A stretch of DNA of 64,000 nt. It comes from Pontibacter fetidus (lineage in GTDB: Bacteria; Bacteroidota; Bacteroidia; Cytophagales; Hymenobacteraceae). Position numbers and translations under genes: made by a program. Below, piece by piece: positions 45,638-56,554 of the stretch. Where the stretch lies: NCBI RefSeq assembly GCF_010119545.1, contig NZ_JAAEAA010000007.1, positions 124,001 to 188,000 of the forward strand, in the 5' to 3' direction. Within the stretch, counting starts at the first letter, position 1. The number at the start of each line of letters is the position of its first letter. The notes under the pieces were generated by a model that ran no database searches, had not been told where the DNA came from, and saw only the letters and a program-made list of their open reading frames with translations.

Positions 45638-46705
45638 CTAGGTCAGTAACGGAACCCTCGCCTGATACAGGCTGTCAGACAGCTGGAAAGTTACTTTTTT
45701 TGGTGTAAAATAACTATATTGGTTTGTAATATTTTTTAATCCAACACCTGTAGAAGCAAACTCCTGCTTCCTTAACTGTACATTATTCTGCACCACCAGG
45801 TAATCGTCATCTTCCGCTCTTATGTCTACTACCAGCGGGCTGCTTTTAGATAGCTCATTGTGTTTAACAGCGTTTTCAATCAGCAGTTGTAAGGTTAGGG
45901 GTGGGATGTAAAGGTTCAGCTTTTCTGCAGGAATGGATATATTTACCTGTAGCTTATCTTCAAATCGAATCTTAAGCAGAAAAATGAAAGCGTTTATAAA
46001 ATCAATCTCTGTTTTTAGCGGTACTAACTCCTGATCACGCTGCTCCAGCACGTAACGGTAAGCTTTTGCAAGCCGATCAATAAACTTTTCCGATAAATCT
46101 GCATCGACATGCACCAACGATGATAATACATTAAGACTGTTGAACAGAAAGTGGGGATTAACCTGGTTTTTTAAGCCTTCGTATTGCGCCTGTGCAATTT
46201 CTTTTTGAAGTATCTCTGCGTTAACAGCTGCTTTATGGTAACTTTTAAGTGCATTCAAGCCTGTAAGAGCTGAGAAATAAACTCCCGAGAATAACAGGTT
46301 TATGACTGCGTTTAATCGTAATTCAACTTCAAAGTCTATCTTACCTATGGGCTCCATCTGAAGTATAAATACAAAGGGCACGATACCTATCAGAAAAACT
46401 AACAGCAGGCTAAACAACTGGAATACAAGCAGCCCAACAATATACTTTAGGTACAAGGCTTTTAAAAAGGACAGATACTTTTCCTGTTGTATTATAAGTA
46501 AGCGGTATCCTTCATATAAAAGCAAGAAATAAACAAAGGCGTAAGTTAGATCAAATACAAGGTGGCTTACCGGGTAAAACAAGGAGCCATAAATAACAAA
46601 TGCCAAAGCACTTGTATACAATACAGAAAGTAAGACAGCTGAAACGAGTTTTAATTTTACAGTTTCCTTATTACTTTTCTCTCTGATTAAGCTAGCTAGC
46701 TTCAT
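45638..46705 (-). CDS. LytS/YpdA-type membrane sensor histidine kinase
   Basis: 355 residues. Four transmembrane helices in the first 150 residues, phospho-acceptor motif KNQVNPHFLFNSLNVLSSLV, then HATPase with LQLLIENAVKHNEL and STGVGLKNITNQY. Pairs with the LytTR gene downstream. It lies 123 nt after the DUF4249/TonB receptor genes in the same direction and may be co-transcribed with them. Confidence 0.9.
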   Translation of the reverse strand: MKLASLIREKSNKETVKLKLVSAVLLSVLYTSALAFVIYGSLFYPVSHLVFDLTYAFVYFLLLYEGYRLLIIQQEKYLSFLKALYLKYIVGLLVFQLFSLLLVFLIGIVPFVFILQMEPIGKIDFEVELRLNAVINLLFSGVYFSALTGLNALKSYHKAAVNAEILQKEIAQAQYEGLKNQVNPHFLFNSLNVLSSLVHVDADLSEKFIDRLAKAYRYVLEQRDQELVPLKTEIDFINAFIFLLKIRFEDKLQVNISIPAEKLNLYIPPLTLQLLIENAVKHNELSKSSPLVVDIRAEDDDYLVVQNNVQLRKQEFASTGVGLKNITNQYSYFTPKKVTFQLSDSLYQARVPLLT

Positions 46706-46828
46706 ACATTCATGTTTGTTCAGGTTGACTCTGAATAAAAGGTAAAGCTCTTCTTGAAAGCTTTAAGATCAAACCCTACTGTTCATAGGTGGAGCAGGGT
46801 TAGATCTGATGGCAAGTTGATGATTTGC

Positions 46829-47623
46829 TTATTGTGCTTCTGCTTCTATGATTGAAACTGCAGAAGCTCCAAAGTAGCCTATAGCCCCGTTACTAATGTT
46901 GGAAGGAGCATTGGCAGGTGTACCTTCAAAAGGGCCACCAGAAGAATTTTGCTGGTTTAGAAGAGCAAACCAGAAGTCGTAAGCTGGCTTGTCGATACCA
47001 TACACTTCAACTCTTAATCTGTCTCCTTTTTGTACAGCAAACTGCATATTGGCATGGCCATAATTACCGTCATAAAGCTCATCATTCAGCACAGCCAACT
47101 CATCGGGCTCTAATACTCCATTAATATAAACATTCCAGCGGTAGTTATTGCCTTTACCTGCCGGGTCTCCGAAATGGACGATAGGGTAATAACCTTCATC
47201 TTCCATATGTCCTGCAGCTTTGTATTCGAATGTTAATGAATCAAGCGGAGAGACAGCAGGCATATAGCTCTGAGCAGTGTATTCTTTGCCGTTAACCACA
47301 GCTTTAAAATAATAGGTGTAGCCAGGGATACCCTGCAACGTGTTTGTCTGGTACAGACCCTCGCCGGCCGCTTTCAGTGTGTCTGTATGGCCATGATTGT
47401 CGGATATAATGACCAATGCACCGTTAACGCCTGTTGTACGTCCTTCATCCAGGTACCCCTTGGTATTGGATAAGCGCACCTTATACGGGCCCGGCTGATC
47501 TGTTAACAAACCTTCCACTACTAATCTGCTCTCAGCTGTGTCCAGTTCGTAATCAATCACTTCTTCGCAGCTGGTAAAGGCCAGCATAAGCATAGCCAGC
47601 AAGTATAAAAGTATCTTTTTCAT
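46829..47623 (-). CDS. DUF4249 family lipoprotein
   Basis: 264 residues with a lipoprotein signal (LAMLMLAFTSC, lipidated Cys). Ig-like/beta-sandwich domains (RLVVEGLLTDQPGPYKVRLS, DEGRTTGVNGALVIISDNHG) are characteristic of DUF4249. These surface lipoproteins usually partner a TonB-dependent receptor; here the receptor gene ends 11 nt upstream, so the two probably form a complex in the outer membrane importing an unknown ligand. Confidence 0.88.
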   Translation of the reverse strand: MKKILLYLLAMLMLAFTSCEEVIDYELDTAESRLVVEGLLTDQPGPYKVRLSNTKGYLDEGRTTGVNGALVIISDNHGHTDTLKAAGEGLYQTNTLQGIPGYTYYFKAVVNGKEYTAQSYMPAVSPLDSLTFEYKAAGHMEDEGYYPIVHFGDPAGKGNNYRWNVYINGVLEPDELAVLNDELYDGNYGHANMQFAVQKGDRLRVEVYGIDKPAYDFWFALLNQQNSSGGPFEGTPANAPSNISNGAIGYFGASAVSIIEAEAQ

Positions 47624-47634
47624 TTTGCGTCTGA

Positions 47635-49968
47635 TTAAAAATTGAAGTTATAGGTAAGAGATGGCACAATACCGAACAGGTACGTTTTTACAGCTTCTGT
47701 TTTGCTGCTGTCATCTTCGTTCTCGCGGAAGTAGATAGAGAAAGCGTTTTTGCGTGCATATGCATTGTAGATACTCAGCGTCCAGGAACTGGTGTATTTC
47801 TTAAACTCATTCCTCGGCTTCTCATAGGTAGCGGAAAGGTCTAAGCGGTGGTAATCTGGCAGGCGGTAACCGTTACGCTCAGAGTAAACAGGGTAAGTTT
47901 TGCCATTATACTCGTAACGGCCGACCGGCATGGTAATAGCCCCACCTGTAGCGTAAGTCCAGTTAGTTCCCAGGTTTATACTTGGGCTAAACTGATAGCT
48001 AAGCACCAGGTTTCCGGAGTGGCGGCGGTCATAGCGCAGCGGGTAAGACTTGTTATTATTAATTCCTGGTACTGTGCGTTCTGTTTTAGATAAAGTATAG
48101 CTTATCCAGCCAGTCAGTAACCCCTTCTGCTTGCGCAGGTAAAATTCAGCTCCATAGGCTTCGCCGCTGCCCCGTAGTAACTCTGTCTCCAGGCGCTCGT
48201 TCAGGAATATCTCTGCGTAATCCTTATAGTCGATCTGGTTGTCCATCCACTTGTAGTATACTTCCACAGAGCCTTCAAACATGTTATCCTGAAAGTTGCG
48301 GAAGTAGCCGGCTGCTACCTGATCAGCCTTCTGTGGTTTTACATACGTGCTGCTTGGTATCCATACATCAAATGGCATTGCGGATGTAGAATTTGACACC
48401 AGGTGCAGGTATTGCAGTGTTCGGTTGTAAGATGCCTTAATAGAGCTTGCATCATTCAGTTCATACTTGGCTGCAAAGCGTGGCTCCAACCCACCATAGC
48501 TTTTTATCTTCTCAAATCGGCTATAGGTTACAGTATCTACCGGCGTATCAAAGTTTTCATCGTACAGGTACACTTTGCCCGGTCCCATGTTCGTAAAGCT
48601 GGATAACCTTAAGCCATAATCAAGGGTTAACCGGTCCGTGATCTGGTGCTCATTGCTCAGGTATAGCGCTCCCTCCAGCGCACTCGTAGAATTTAGTTTA
48701 AGCGCGTTAACATAAGAGAATTTGCCCGGCTTAACTTCAGCAGGCATAAAGTTATGGTAAGTCAGGTGCAGGCCAAACCGCAGCTGGTTCCTTGGATTTA
48801 GAAAAAGAGTGTAGTCATTCTTTAATCCATAATCTTTGATGTGTGACTTCCAGGTAAATTCAGATTCTTTTTCTTTTGAGCCAAGAGCATAGTCAAAGTC
48901 GGAGAAGATAAAGGTGGTGTTGGAGAAAAGTCTGTCACTAAACAGGTGGTTCCAACGCACAGTGGCAGTGGCATTACCCCAGTTCATCTTAAAGTCGTTG
49001 GTGGCTGCTACATCGCGTCCAAAGTAACCTGACACATATAGGCGGTTCTTTTCGTTTAAAGTATAGTTGAGCTTGGTGTTCAGGTCGTAGAAGTACAGTT
49101 TGTTATCTTTTACATTCTCATCGCTGCTCAATCCAAAGAAGATGTCGGCATACGTGCGGCGGCCTGATACTATAAAGGAACTTTTGTCTTTGATAATGGG
49201 TGCTTCAACTGTCAGGCGGCTGGAGATAGTACCTATACCACCCGATATTTCCAAGTTTTTATTGTTCCCCTCTTTCATGCGGATGTCCAGAAGGGAAGAA
49301 AGCCTGCCGCCATGTTGGGCTGGAATTCCCCCTTTGTAGAGCTGCACGTCTTTAATAGCATCGGCATTAAATACTGAGAAAAAGCCCATCAGGTGCGAGG
49401 CATTATACACAGGTGCTTCATCCAAAAGAATTAAGTTTTGGTCCACACCGCCGCCACGCACATAAAAGCCCGATGTGCCTTCGCCGGCATTCTGCACACC
49501 TGGCAGTAGCTGTATGGCTTTTACCAGATCTACTTCACCCAGCAGGGCAGGCATGTTTTTTATTTCGGCCACCTGCATCTTCAGGGTGCTCATCTCCATG
49601 CTTTTCACGTTGGTGTCTTCCCTACGCGATACAACTTCCACTTCTTTCAACTTAGTCACATTTTGCTCCAATTCTGTGTCAAGTTTCGTGCTGCTCTGTA
49701 GGTGCACTTGTCTGGAGATAGTTATATACCCAAGATAATTGAAGGTAAGGGTGTAGGTGCCTTTAGGTAGGGTAAGAGCGTAGTAGCCGTACTCGTTGGT
49801 AGTAACGCCAGTACCCGGTAGCTCTTGCACGCTAACCGAAGAGCCGATTAATCCTTCGCCAGTGGCTTTATCTTTTACATAACCGCTGACGGTTACTTTC
49901 TCCTGTGCTACTGCCACAGATGTCGATAGGCAAAGCAGTAGCACTAGTAAGCTCAATAATTGTTTCAT
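47635..49968 (-). CDS. TonB-dependent receptor with carboxypeptidase-like N-terminal domain
   Basis: 777 residues from the ATG at 49968 (MKQLLSLLVLLLCLSTSVAV signal peptide). An in-frame ATG at 50013 is rejected: it lies at the expected transcription start and would extend past the signal peptide. CarboxypepD_reg-like domain (VTVSGYVKDKATGEGLIGSS), plug domain (GTSGFYVRGGGVDQNLILLD) and a 22-strand-type barrel to SLTYNFNF at the C-terminus. Outer-membrane active import energised by TonB; substrate unknown. Length is short for SusC but typical of the DUF4249-linked receptors. Confidence 0.93.
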   Translation of the reverse strand: MKQLLSLLVLLLCLSTSVAVAQEKVTVSGYVKDKATGEGLIGSSVSVQELPGTGVTTNEYGYYALTLPKGTYTLTFNYLGYITISRQVHLQSSTKLDTELEQNVTKLKEVEVVSRREDTNVKSMEMSTLKMQVAEIKNMPALLGEVDLVKAIQLLPGVQNAGEGTSGFYVRGGGVDQNLILLDEAPVYNASHLMGFFSVFNADAIKDVQLYKGGIPAQHGGRLSSLLDIRMKEGNNKNLEISGGIGTISSRLTVEAPIIKDKSSFIVSGRRTYADIFFGLSSDENVKDNKLYFYDLNTKLNYTLNEKNRLYVSGYFGRDVAATNDFKMNWGNATATVRWNHLFSDRLFSNTTFIFSDFDYALGSKEKESEFTWKSHIKDYGLKNDYTLFLNPRNQLRFGLHLTYHNFMPAEVKPGKFSYVNALKLNSTSALEGALYLSNEHQITDRLTLDYGLRLSSFTNMGPGKVYLYDENFDTPVDTVTYSRFEKIKSYGGLEPRFAAKYELNDASSIKASYNRTLQYLHLVSNSTSAMPFDVWIPSSTYVKPQKADQVAAGYFRNFQDNMFEGSVEVYYKWMDNQIDYKDYAEIFLNERLETELLRGSGEAYGAEFYLRKQKGLLTGWISYTLSKTERTVPGINNNKSYPLRYDRRHSGNLVLSYQFSPSINLGTNWTYATGGAITMPVGRYEYNGKTYPVYSERNGYRLPDYHRLDLSATYEKPRNEFKKYTSSWTLSIYNAYARKNAFSIYFRENEDDSSKTEAVKTYLFGIVPSLTYNFNF

Positions 49969-50012
49969 GGTTTTATTTTGTAATATATATAGGAACAATG
50001 GGATAAGCGACA

Positions 50013-50020
50013 CAAAGGTA
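50013..50020 (-). promoter_or_regulatory. -7 promoter box of the TonB receptor operon
   Basis: TACCTTTG on the minus strand, an exact TAnnTTTG match 44 nt before the chosen ATG. Confidence 0.6.
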
Positions 50021-50629
50021 TTTTGCTACTGGAAGTAAGACTTTATAAAATTTCCGGAAAGTTTTATAGTTTTAATAACCTCATGTCATACTTTTAGTGC
50101 CACTCTCTAAATCATAAGCAAAATTATGGTGGTATTGGTACTGCTTAAAATGAACTTTTCCGAACACCGTATTTTGTTGTATGAAAGCTGATAAATAGGG
50201 TATGAACTGATAAATAATTGTGAGTTCACACTTTAGTTGGTTAATTATACAAGTGCCGATTCTATGATGGGTACTGTGGAAAGATCTCTTCAACTTGACT
50301 GAGAAGGGCTGAAACTAATTGATTCAGGTTTCATACTGCTTCTGCGTTTCCAGCTTCAAAAGCTTGTTTCTGATGCAGCATAAGCTAGAACCTGAGCAGT
50401 TCAAAGTATACCAACTTATCACTGGAACCCGAAATTGATCCAGGTTAACCTGCTCAGACTAACGGCGATCTTGGAAGAGATCTACTACAGGCTTACCGGA
50501 TGAAATAGAAGTGAAGAAAAGCATTGCACGCCCAACACAAGAGCTAAAGGAGTAGACACAAAAGGCATTTTGCTTTTCGCGAGTTACGAAATGAACTCTT
50601 TTGTACAATAATAGGGTATAATGTTTCAG
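50021..50629. other. Spacer between TonB receptor and copper ATPase genes
   Basis: About 610 nt without a credible gene on either strand. No strong terminator seen for the copper ATPase gene. Confidence 0.5.
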
Positions 50630-52765
50630 CTAATATAGTTGCTTTATCTGCCTGCGCAACAGCTGCGCATTGATAGCTACAATCACGGTGCTCAGGCTCA
50701 TAAGTGCAGCACCAATGGCCGGAGAAACCATGATTCCCTGCTGATACAGTACGCCAGCAGCCAATGGAAGTGCTATGATGTTGTAGCCTGTCGCCCAGAT
50801 CAGGTTTTGGATCATTTTCCGGTAAGTAGCTTTGCCGAACATGATAAGCGAGGCAATGTCCTGCGGGTTGCTGTTTACCAAAATGATGTCAGCTGTCTCG
50901 GCGGCTACGTCGGTGCCAGAACCTACCGCAATGCCTACATCAGCCTGTGCCAGGGCAGGAGCATCGTTAACACCGTCTCCGGTCATGGCCACAAACTCTC
51001 CCTGGGCCTGCAGCTCTTTTATCTTCTCCTGTTTCTGGTGTGGCAGCACATTGGCCAGGTAACCATCCATACCCAGTTTATCGCTCACGTTTTTGGCTAC
51101 GCGCTCATTATCACCGGTCAGGAGCAGGTTCTTAATGCCGTTCTCCTTTAATACTTTTATAGCGCCTGCAGACTCCGGTCGTATCTGGTCGCGCATGGTA
51201 ATGTAGCCGGCAACCTGCTGGTCCACCAGCACATAAACCACCGTTTCTACACCTTCTTCGGCCTTGCTATCCGGCACTTGTATGCCATACTCTTTAATAT
51301 AGTTTGGTCCGACCACTTTAACATCGCTGCCTTCCACAGTGCCTTCCAGTCCTTTGCCAGGCAAGTAATTAAAGTTTTCTGAAGCAGGTACGGCAATTCC
51401 ATCCGCTTTTACTTTACGCAGAATACCCTGCGAGATGTAGTGTTCGGAATTCTGTTCCACACCCGAAGCCAGGCGTAGCAGTTCCTGCTCAGGGAAACGC
51501 TGGTCGAAGGAAACAACCTGTTCCACTTCATGAGAGCCTTGCGTCAGGGTGCCTGTTTTATCGAAGATGATGGTCGTGATCAGGCGGGAATTCTCAAAGG
51601 CAGTTCGGTTGCGTATCAGAAGCCCGTTATTGGCAGAAACAGCTGTGGAGATAGCTACTACCAGCGGAATGGCCAGGCCTAGTGCGTGCGGGCAGGAAAT
51701 CACCATCACCGTTACCATCCGCTCCAGGGCAAAGTCCAGTTCAGCGCCCACCAACAACCAGACGGCAAAGGTGCCAAAGCCGGCGACCAGTGCCACGTAG
51801 GTGAGCCATTTAGCTGCTTTATCGGCCAGGCGCTGCGTGTCTGATTTTGTTTTCTGTGCTTCCTGCACCAGGTTGATCACTTTGTTCAGATAGCTGTCTT
51901 TGCCGGTGCTAACCACACGCACCTGCAGCGAACCGTTCCCGTTGATGGCTCCGCCGATTACGTTATCATCTTTCCTTTTCTGCACCGGTTTGCTCTCGCC
52001 GGTCAGCATGCTCTCATTCAGGTAACTATCACCCTGTACCACCACCCCGTCAGCAGGAACTTTCTCTCCGGGCTTTACCAGGATCAGGTCACCTTGCTGC
52101 AGGTCTTCAACTTTTAGGGTTATAGTCTCTCCGTTTCTGATCACCTGCGCTTCGGATGGCATCATGCTTACCAGCAGTTCCAGGGCTTTGGATGCACCCA
52201 GCACCGATTTCATTTCGATCCAGTGCCCCAGTAGCATGATCACGATCAGGGTGGCCAGTTCCCAGAAAAAGTCCATGCCTTCGAGCCCGAACGCAACGGC
52301 GGTGCTATACACATAGGCCACGGAAATGGCAACACCTATCAGCGTCATCATGCCCGGTGCACCTTTCTTTACTTCTTCCACTAAACCTGTCAGGAAAGGC
52401 CAGCCACCGTAAAAATAGATGATACTGGAAAGTGCAAAAGCGATGTACATGCCATAGGGCACATCCAGCGAAAAGCCAAGAATGTGCTGCACCATCGGGC
52501 TTAGCACGATCACCGGAACCGACAGCACCAGCGATACCCAGAAACGCTTCTTAAAATCTTCAATCATCATGCGGTGATGGTCATGCCCGGCTTCACCGTG
52601 TGCCGCGTGTCCCTGGTGTGGTGGGTGATGGCGCGTGTCGCTGTGCATGGCATCGCTATGGCCATGCAGGGTTTTTTCTTGCAGGCGCTCTTCTATTTTT
52701 TCTGCCTTGTTTACAGACTGTTCTTTGTGGCTGTGATGTTCGTGGTGTCCGTGATCTTTATTCAT
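50630..52765 (-). CDS. copB: CopB-like P1B-type copper-exporting ATPase
   Basis: 711 residues. A His-rich N-terminal tail (about 25 His in the first 65 residues, HGHHEHHSH and [11 protein letters not shown]) replaces the usual HMA domain. The transmembrane ion motif is CPH (residues 358-360, [13 protein letters not shown]), typical of the CopB/P1B-3 group that exports Cu2+ (and Ag) as opposed to CPC pumps. TGES 255-258, phosphorylation site D402 in [10 protein letters not shown] and [20 protein letters not shown] are intact. Inner membrane. No copper chaperone is adjacent; the HMA-AraC regulator at 60685 is a possible controller. Confidence 0.92.
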   Translation of the reverse strand: MNKDHGHHEHHSHKEQSVNKAEKIEERLQEKTLHGHSDAMHSDTRHHPPHQGHAAHGEAGHDHHRMMIEDFKKRFWVSLVLSVPVIVLSPMVQHILGFSLDVPYGMYIAFALSSIIYFYGGWPFLTGLVEEVKKGAPGMMTLIGVAISVAYVYSTAVAFGLEGMDFFWELATLIVIMLLGHWIEMKSVLGASKALELLVSMMPSEAQVIRNGETITLKVEDLQQGDLILVKPGEKVPADGVVVQGDSYLNESMLTGESKPVQKRKDDNVIGGAINGNGSLQVRVVSTGKDSYLNKVINLVQEAQKTKSDTQRLADKAAKWLTYVALVAGFGTFAVWLLVGAELDFALERMVTVMVISCPHALGLAIPLVVAISTAVSANNGLLIRNRTAFENSRLITTIIFDKTGTLTQGSHEVEQVVSFDQRFPEQELLRLASGVEQNSEHYISQGILRKVKADGIAVPASENFNYLPGKGLEGTVEGSDVKVVGPNYIKEYGIQVPDSKAEEGVETVVYVLVDQQVAGYITMRDQIRPESAGAIKVLKENGIKNLLLTGDNERVAKNVSDKLGMDGYLANVLPHQKQEKIKELQAQGEFVAMTGDGVNDAPALAQADVGIAVGSGTDVAAETADIILVNSNPQDIASLIMFGKATYRKMIQNLIWATGYNIIALPLAAGVLYQQGIMVSPAIGAALMSLSTVIVAINAQLLRRQIKQLY

Positions 52766-52890
52766 AGCTTTTCAGTTTTATGAACCTGTATCTGGTAACC
52801 TAAACTCGAATATAGCATGTACGGGTATTTTCCCCACATCGCTCAACATACTACCAGACCGCTATGCTGATTTCCCTGAGTCAGGATGTC

Positions 52891-55800
52891 TTATTTAACA
52901 TACTGATCCTTTTCCGTCTTTCTCAATAGGCCTAACCCATGAAGCGTTTGCAGCAGGCTGTCTATTTGTTGCAGGCGCTGCGGCTGTTGTGGTTTGGCTA
53001 CGGGCTTAAACTGGTGCAGCAGATCGGCTGCGGTGGCCGGACGCTCGTGTAGCTGCAGGGCACGTTGTACGGCCTGTGCCTGCTCCGAGAGCGTTTTTGG
53101 CCAGGCCAGTACTTCCTTAGCAGTGGCTTTCACAGCTTTGGATTTGGTTTCTATGCCCATATCGGTTTGCTGGGTGCCTTGCGGGTTCTGGTACTCTGGC
53201 CGGAGCCAGCGGATGTGGCCGCGTGCTTCTTCGGCGGCGCGTTCTTTGTTAAGGGCAACCAGGCGTTCGAGTATCTCTTCTTCGGGCAAGTTGGCGGGCC
53301 AGCCATAGGCGGCGGCTACGGCGGCATCTAATTCGGTGTGCAGCTGCAACAGTATACTTACCAGCCCTTGTTCATGGGTTTTCTGCTCTTTGGCGTTCAG
53401 TGCTTCGCCCGACCGAAGTTTCTCGAGTACGTTATACATGTCGGTGATGGTGAGCGTGGGGTGCTGCGCCTGCCGCTGCTTGCGGTGCGCGTCCAGATGC
53501 TCTGCTATACTTCGGATCTGCTCCTGCTGCGCTTCGGTGGCGGCAGGGAAGGGGAAGGGATCGAAGCAACGGGATTTATTATAAATAGGGTCATTACCTG
53601 CTCCCATACGACCTCCAGCATTAAGAGCCCAAGTAACGTGTATTTTGCTACTTAAAACTCCTAAATTATATGCATCAGCAAATGCTATAGCTATAACCGC
53701 ATCATCTGGAAGTATATTTGCATCTAAAAATCTGAAGAATCTATGTTTAGATGTTTGAACAGTACCAATATATCTTGGAAGTCCATTTAAAGCTTTCCTT
53801 ATTTCTGATCTTGTTTTTCCAAACAACCACCAAAGTTTAGCATATCCAGCACCATCTTTGGAATGAGATTTGGCATCCCTTTGTGGCTTCACTCTATTAT
53901 AAACCCATTGATATACTTCGGGAAATCTTTCTCTTACTTCTTCAGCAGTTAGGCCATACAAATCTATTACTTTCACTCTACGAGGAGTACTTGTAATATC
54001 TTTTCCATTTAGATAATCTCTGATATGATTTTCTAAACCATCATATTTCCCTAATCCTAAATTTATCGCTTCTTCAGGAGTAACTATAAATCCTGATCCA
54101 ATTAGCTGTACTCCACGACTTGCCAATCCATCATTTGACAAAAGTGGTAATGCTGACAATGTATCAGCACCAACTGTTAAATCAGCCTGAACTTTACCTT
54201 TCTTTTCGTTAAACGAGACTTCAATCTCGACATCTCCTTTAGCTTTCTCACTTGAGACAAAATCAATACGGCCATCTAAAATACCTTTACCCGCTACAGT
54301 CATTGCAATCCTAACAGCAGCTCCATCTGCACTATCTACCCAAGGATGATTTGGTATAGCATACAAAAGAGAAAGGGGATTATTTGATTCTATGAAGCTT
54401 TGTAAAACTCTTCTATTAAATATCTGCTTTAAGCTGTTTGTAGTAATAAAACCTAACCTTTCGGCTTTACCACTGGATACTAATTCACCAGCTTTATGCC
54501 ACCAGTACATTACAAAATCTGTACTGTCAGAAATATCTTTAGTGTAAGCTTTTCTAAGTGCTTCAGTATAACCATCTCCCAAAGCATCGCGCATATATTT
54601 TGCCCCAATAAACGGTGGGTTGCCTACTATAAAATCGGCTTCGGGCCAGGTGGCGGGTTTGGGGTCGAGGTAATCGTAAACTATAGTTCGGGCGGTTTCG
54701 TCGGGCACTTCCTGTCCGGTAACCGGGTGCGGCTTGGTGCTATGGCCATCCCAGCGGGTAACGGGCTGGCCGCCAGCGTCGAGGCGCGGTTTGCGGTCGG
54801 AGTAGCTCAGCACCGCGTCCTGCTGCTTTATGTTGCCGTACTCGCGCAAAATAGGGTTGCTCAGGCGGGTGGCCGTGCCGTGCGCCCGGAAGTGCCATTG
54901 CAAATACCCGATCCAGAGCACCACGTCGGCAATGGCCGCGGCGCGTGGGTTTACCTCCAGGCCCAGCAGCTGCGCCGGCGTTACGGTAAAGCCGCCCGTC
55001 ATGTCCAGGGTCCGCTGCCCCGGGAAATGCTCCAGGTACTCGTTCACTTCGCCTTCCAGCCTTTTCAGGTGCTCCAGGGTTACGTACAAAAAGTTGCCGC
55101 TTCCGCAGGCCGGGTCCAGCACGCGCACCGAGCACAAGCGCCTATGAAACGCTTCTATTTCTTTGCGGGCTCCGGCTTCGTCGCCGCTATCCTCAAGTAT
55201 AGCCGAGGCGGTGCGGGCTGCTTCCCACTCTTCGCGCAGCGGCTCAATAACGGTTGGCATTACCAGGCGCTCCACGTAGGCGCGGGGCGTGTAGTGGGCA
55301 CCCAGCTTGTGGCGCTCGCGCGGCTGCAAGGCCCGCTCCAGCAAGGTACCGAAAATGGCAGGCTCCACATCGGCCCAATCGGCTTCGGCGGCCAGTATCA
55401 GCAGGTCTAATTGGGCTTCGGTAATGGGCAGCGCTTCGGGGTCTTTAAACAAATAGCCGTTAAACTGCGGTATGTTGGTGCGCAGGGCCGGGTCAAAGCC
55501 GCCACGATCCATACTTTGCCACAGCGCCTTCAGGGCATCAGGGAAGTAGGTGATATTCTGGCGGTAATCCTGCAGCAGTTTGGTAAACGATTTTTCGGGC
55601 AACAGCTGCACGTCTTCGGCAAACATGGTAAACAAACAGCGCATCAAAAAGCCCGATACCTGCTCCGGGGTATAACCGGTCTGCTCCAGCGATGCCGCCA
55701 GTTTTGCCAGTCGCTCGGCCAGTTGCCTTGTTACACGGGCAGCACGTCGGCTCGGGTCCAGCTCCAGCGGATCGGTAAAGAGCAAACGCAGGCGCTCACG

Positions 55801-56376
55801 CACTTCTGGCTGGGTAAGTTCTTCTAGGGTAATTCTATAATTTTGCGGGTCCGGGAAGGGCACATAGGTCTTTCCCTGCCGCGCAAAATCCGCATACAAA
55901 TCAATGCAATACCCCACATCCACCACCGCCAGGAACGGCGGCCAGCCTTCAGTAGTCGGCAGCGAGCGGGCATAGCGCAGGGCCTGTTCCTTGGCCTTTT
56001 TCATTTCGCGGTCCCAGGTGCGGGTGTCGCGGGTGGCAGTACCTGTTTTGGTTTTGATGCGTTCTGCGCCCAGTAGTTCGGCTTCGGTTATAGTTGCCTT
56101 GTCAGCGCCCTGCTTGGCTTCCAGCACAAAGCAGTCTTTCTTGTAAAGGTCTATAAAGTTGGTACTCGTCTTACCTTCGCCATCATCAAACACCACGGGC
56201 CGCTCAAAAGTATAAGTCGCTTCGTGTACCTTGTCGGTGGCCGGTTGCGGCTTCTCCACGCCCAGCAGCTCGCACAGCTCCGTTAAAAACAGCTGGTAGT
56301 TAGCTCGTTCCGATGCGCCGGATGCTTTCCAGCGGGCGATGAAGTTTTCTATAGTTGGGGTAGTGGCGTGGGGCAT
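52891..56376 (-). CDS. MmeI-like type IIG/IIL restriction-modification enzyme
   Basis: 1161 residues in one polypeptide. The N-terminal nuclease has the MmeI-type PD-(D/E)xK pattern D76-X9-E86-A-K88 ([16 protein letters not shown]). A helical linker is followed by an adenine methyltransferase with motif [10 protein letters not shown] (421-429) and catalytic NPPF (586-589), then a target-recognition domain (about 595-935) and a helical C-terminus. Known for the family: methylates one DNA strand and cuts at a distance from an asymmetric site. The recognition region is strikingly AT-rich compared with the G+C-rich flanks, implying exchange. It could also act as a solitary methyltransferase, although the nuclease residues look intact. 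No separate REase or defence partner is adjacent. Confidence 0.88.
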   Translation of the reverse strand: MPHATTPTIENFIARWKASGASERANYQLFLTELCELLGVEKPQPATDKVHEATYTFERPVVFDDGEGKTSTNFIDLYKKDCFVLEAKQGADKATITEAELLGAERIKTKTGTATRDTRTWDREMKKAKEQALRYARSLPTTEGWPPFLAVVDVGYCIDLYADFARQGKTYVPFPDPQNYRITLEELTQPEVRERLRLLFTDPLELDPSRRAARVTRQLAERLAKLAASLEQTGYTPEQVSGFLMRCLFTMFAEDVQLLPEKSFTKLLQDYRQNITYFPDALKALWQSMDRGGFDPALRTNIPQFNGYLFKDPEALPITEAQLDLLILAAEADWADVEPAIFGTLLERALQPRERHKLGAHYTPRAYVERLVMPTVIEPLREEWEAARTASAILEDSGDEAGARKEIEAFHRRLCSVRVLDPACGSGNFLYVTLEHLKRLEGEVNEYLEHFPGQRTLDMTGGFTVTPAQLLGLEVNPRAAAIADVVLWIGYLQWHFRAHGTATRLSNPILREYGNIKQQDAVLSYSDRKPRLDAGGQPVTRWDGHSTKPHPVTGQEVPDETARTIVYDYLDPKPATWPEADFIVGNPPFIGAKYMRDALGDGYTEALRKAYTKDISDSTDFVMYWWHKAGELVSSGKAERLGFITTNSLKQIFNRRVLQSFIESNNPLSLLYAIPNHPWVDSADGAAVRIAMTVAGKGILDGRIDFVSSEKAKGDVEIEVSFNEKKGKVQADLTVGADTLSALPLLSNDGLASRGVQLIGSGFIVTPEEAINLGLGKYDGLENHIRDYLNGKDITSTPRRVKVIDLYGLTAEEVRERFPEVYQWVYNRVKPQRDAKSHSKDGAGYAKLWWLFGKTRSEIRKALNGLPRYIGTVQTSKHRFFRFLDANILPDDAVIAIAFADAYNLGVLSSKIHVTWALNAGGRMGAGNDPIYNKSRCFDPFPFPAATEAQQEQIRSIAEHLDAHRKQRQAQHPTLTITDMYNVLEKLRSGEALNAKEQKTHEQGLVSILLQLHTELDAAVAAAYGWPANLPEEEILERLVALNKERAAEEARGHIRWLRPEYQNPQGTQQTDMGIETKSKAVKATAKEVLAWPKTLSEQAQAVQRALQLHERPATAADLLHQFKPVAKPQQPQRLQQIDSLLQTLHGLGLLRKTEKDQYVK

Positions 56377-56474
56377 GGTTTGCTTTCCTGTTAGGCTATC
56401 GTTTATAGTTGCAGTATATTAAAATTTAACGATATTTACGTACTCTTTTTGAGGTTAGTACCGTAGGTTAATAT

Positions 56475-56506
56475 AAAAGCCGCATCCAAAACAGGATGCG
56501 GCTTTT
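56475..56506. terminator. Terminator after the DUF5694 gene
   Basis: AAAAGCCGCATCC, loop AAAACA, GGATGCGGCTTTT: perfect 13-bp stem; on the minus strand it follows the 56555-57421 gene by about 50 nt. Confidence 0.88.
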
Positions 56507-56554
56507 GCTTTTGCAGGGCTATAGTTCCAACTTTTTAGCCCTAGGTTGGCAGTG

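Noticed and set aside
54496-55410. 304-residue plus-strand frame antisense to the RM gene
   Set aside because: Lies entirely within the strongly supported MmeI-like gene; rich in Arg, Gly and His as expected for a shadow of G+C-rich sequence.
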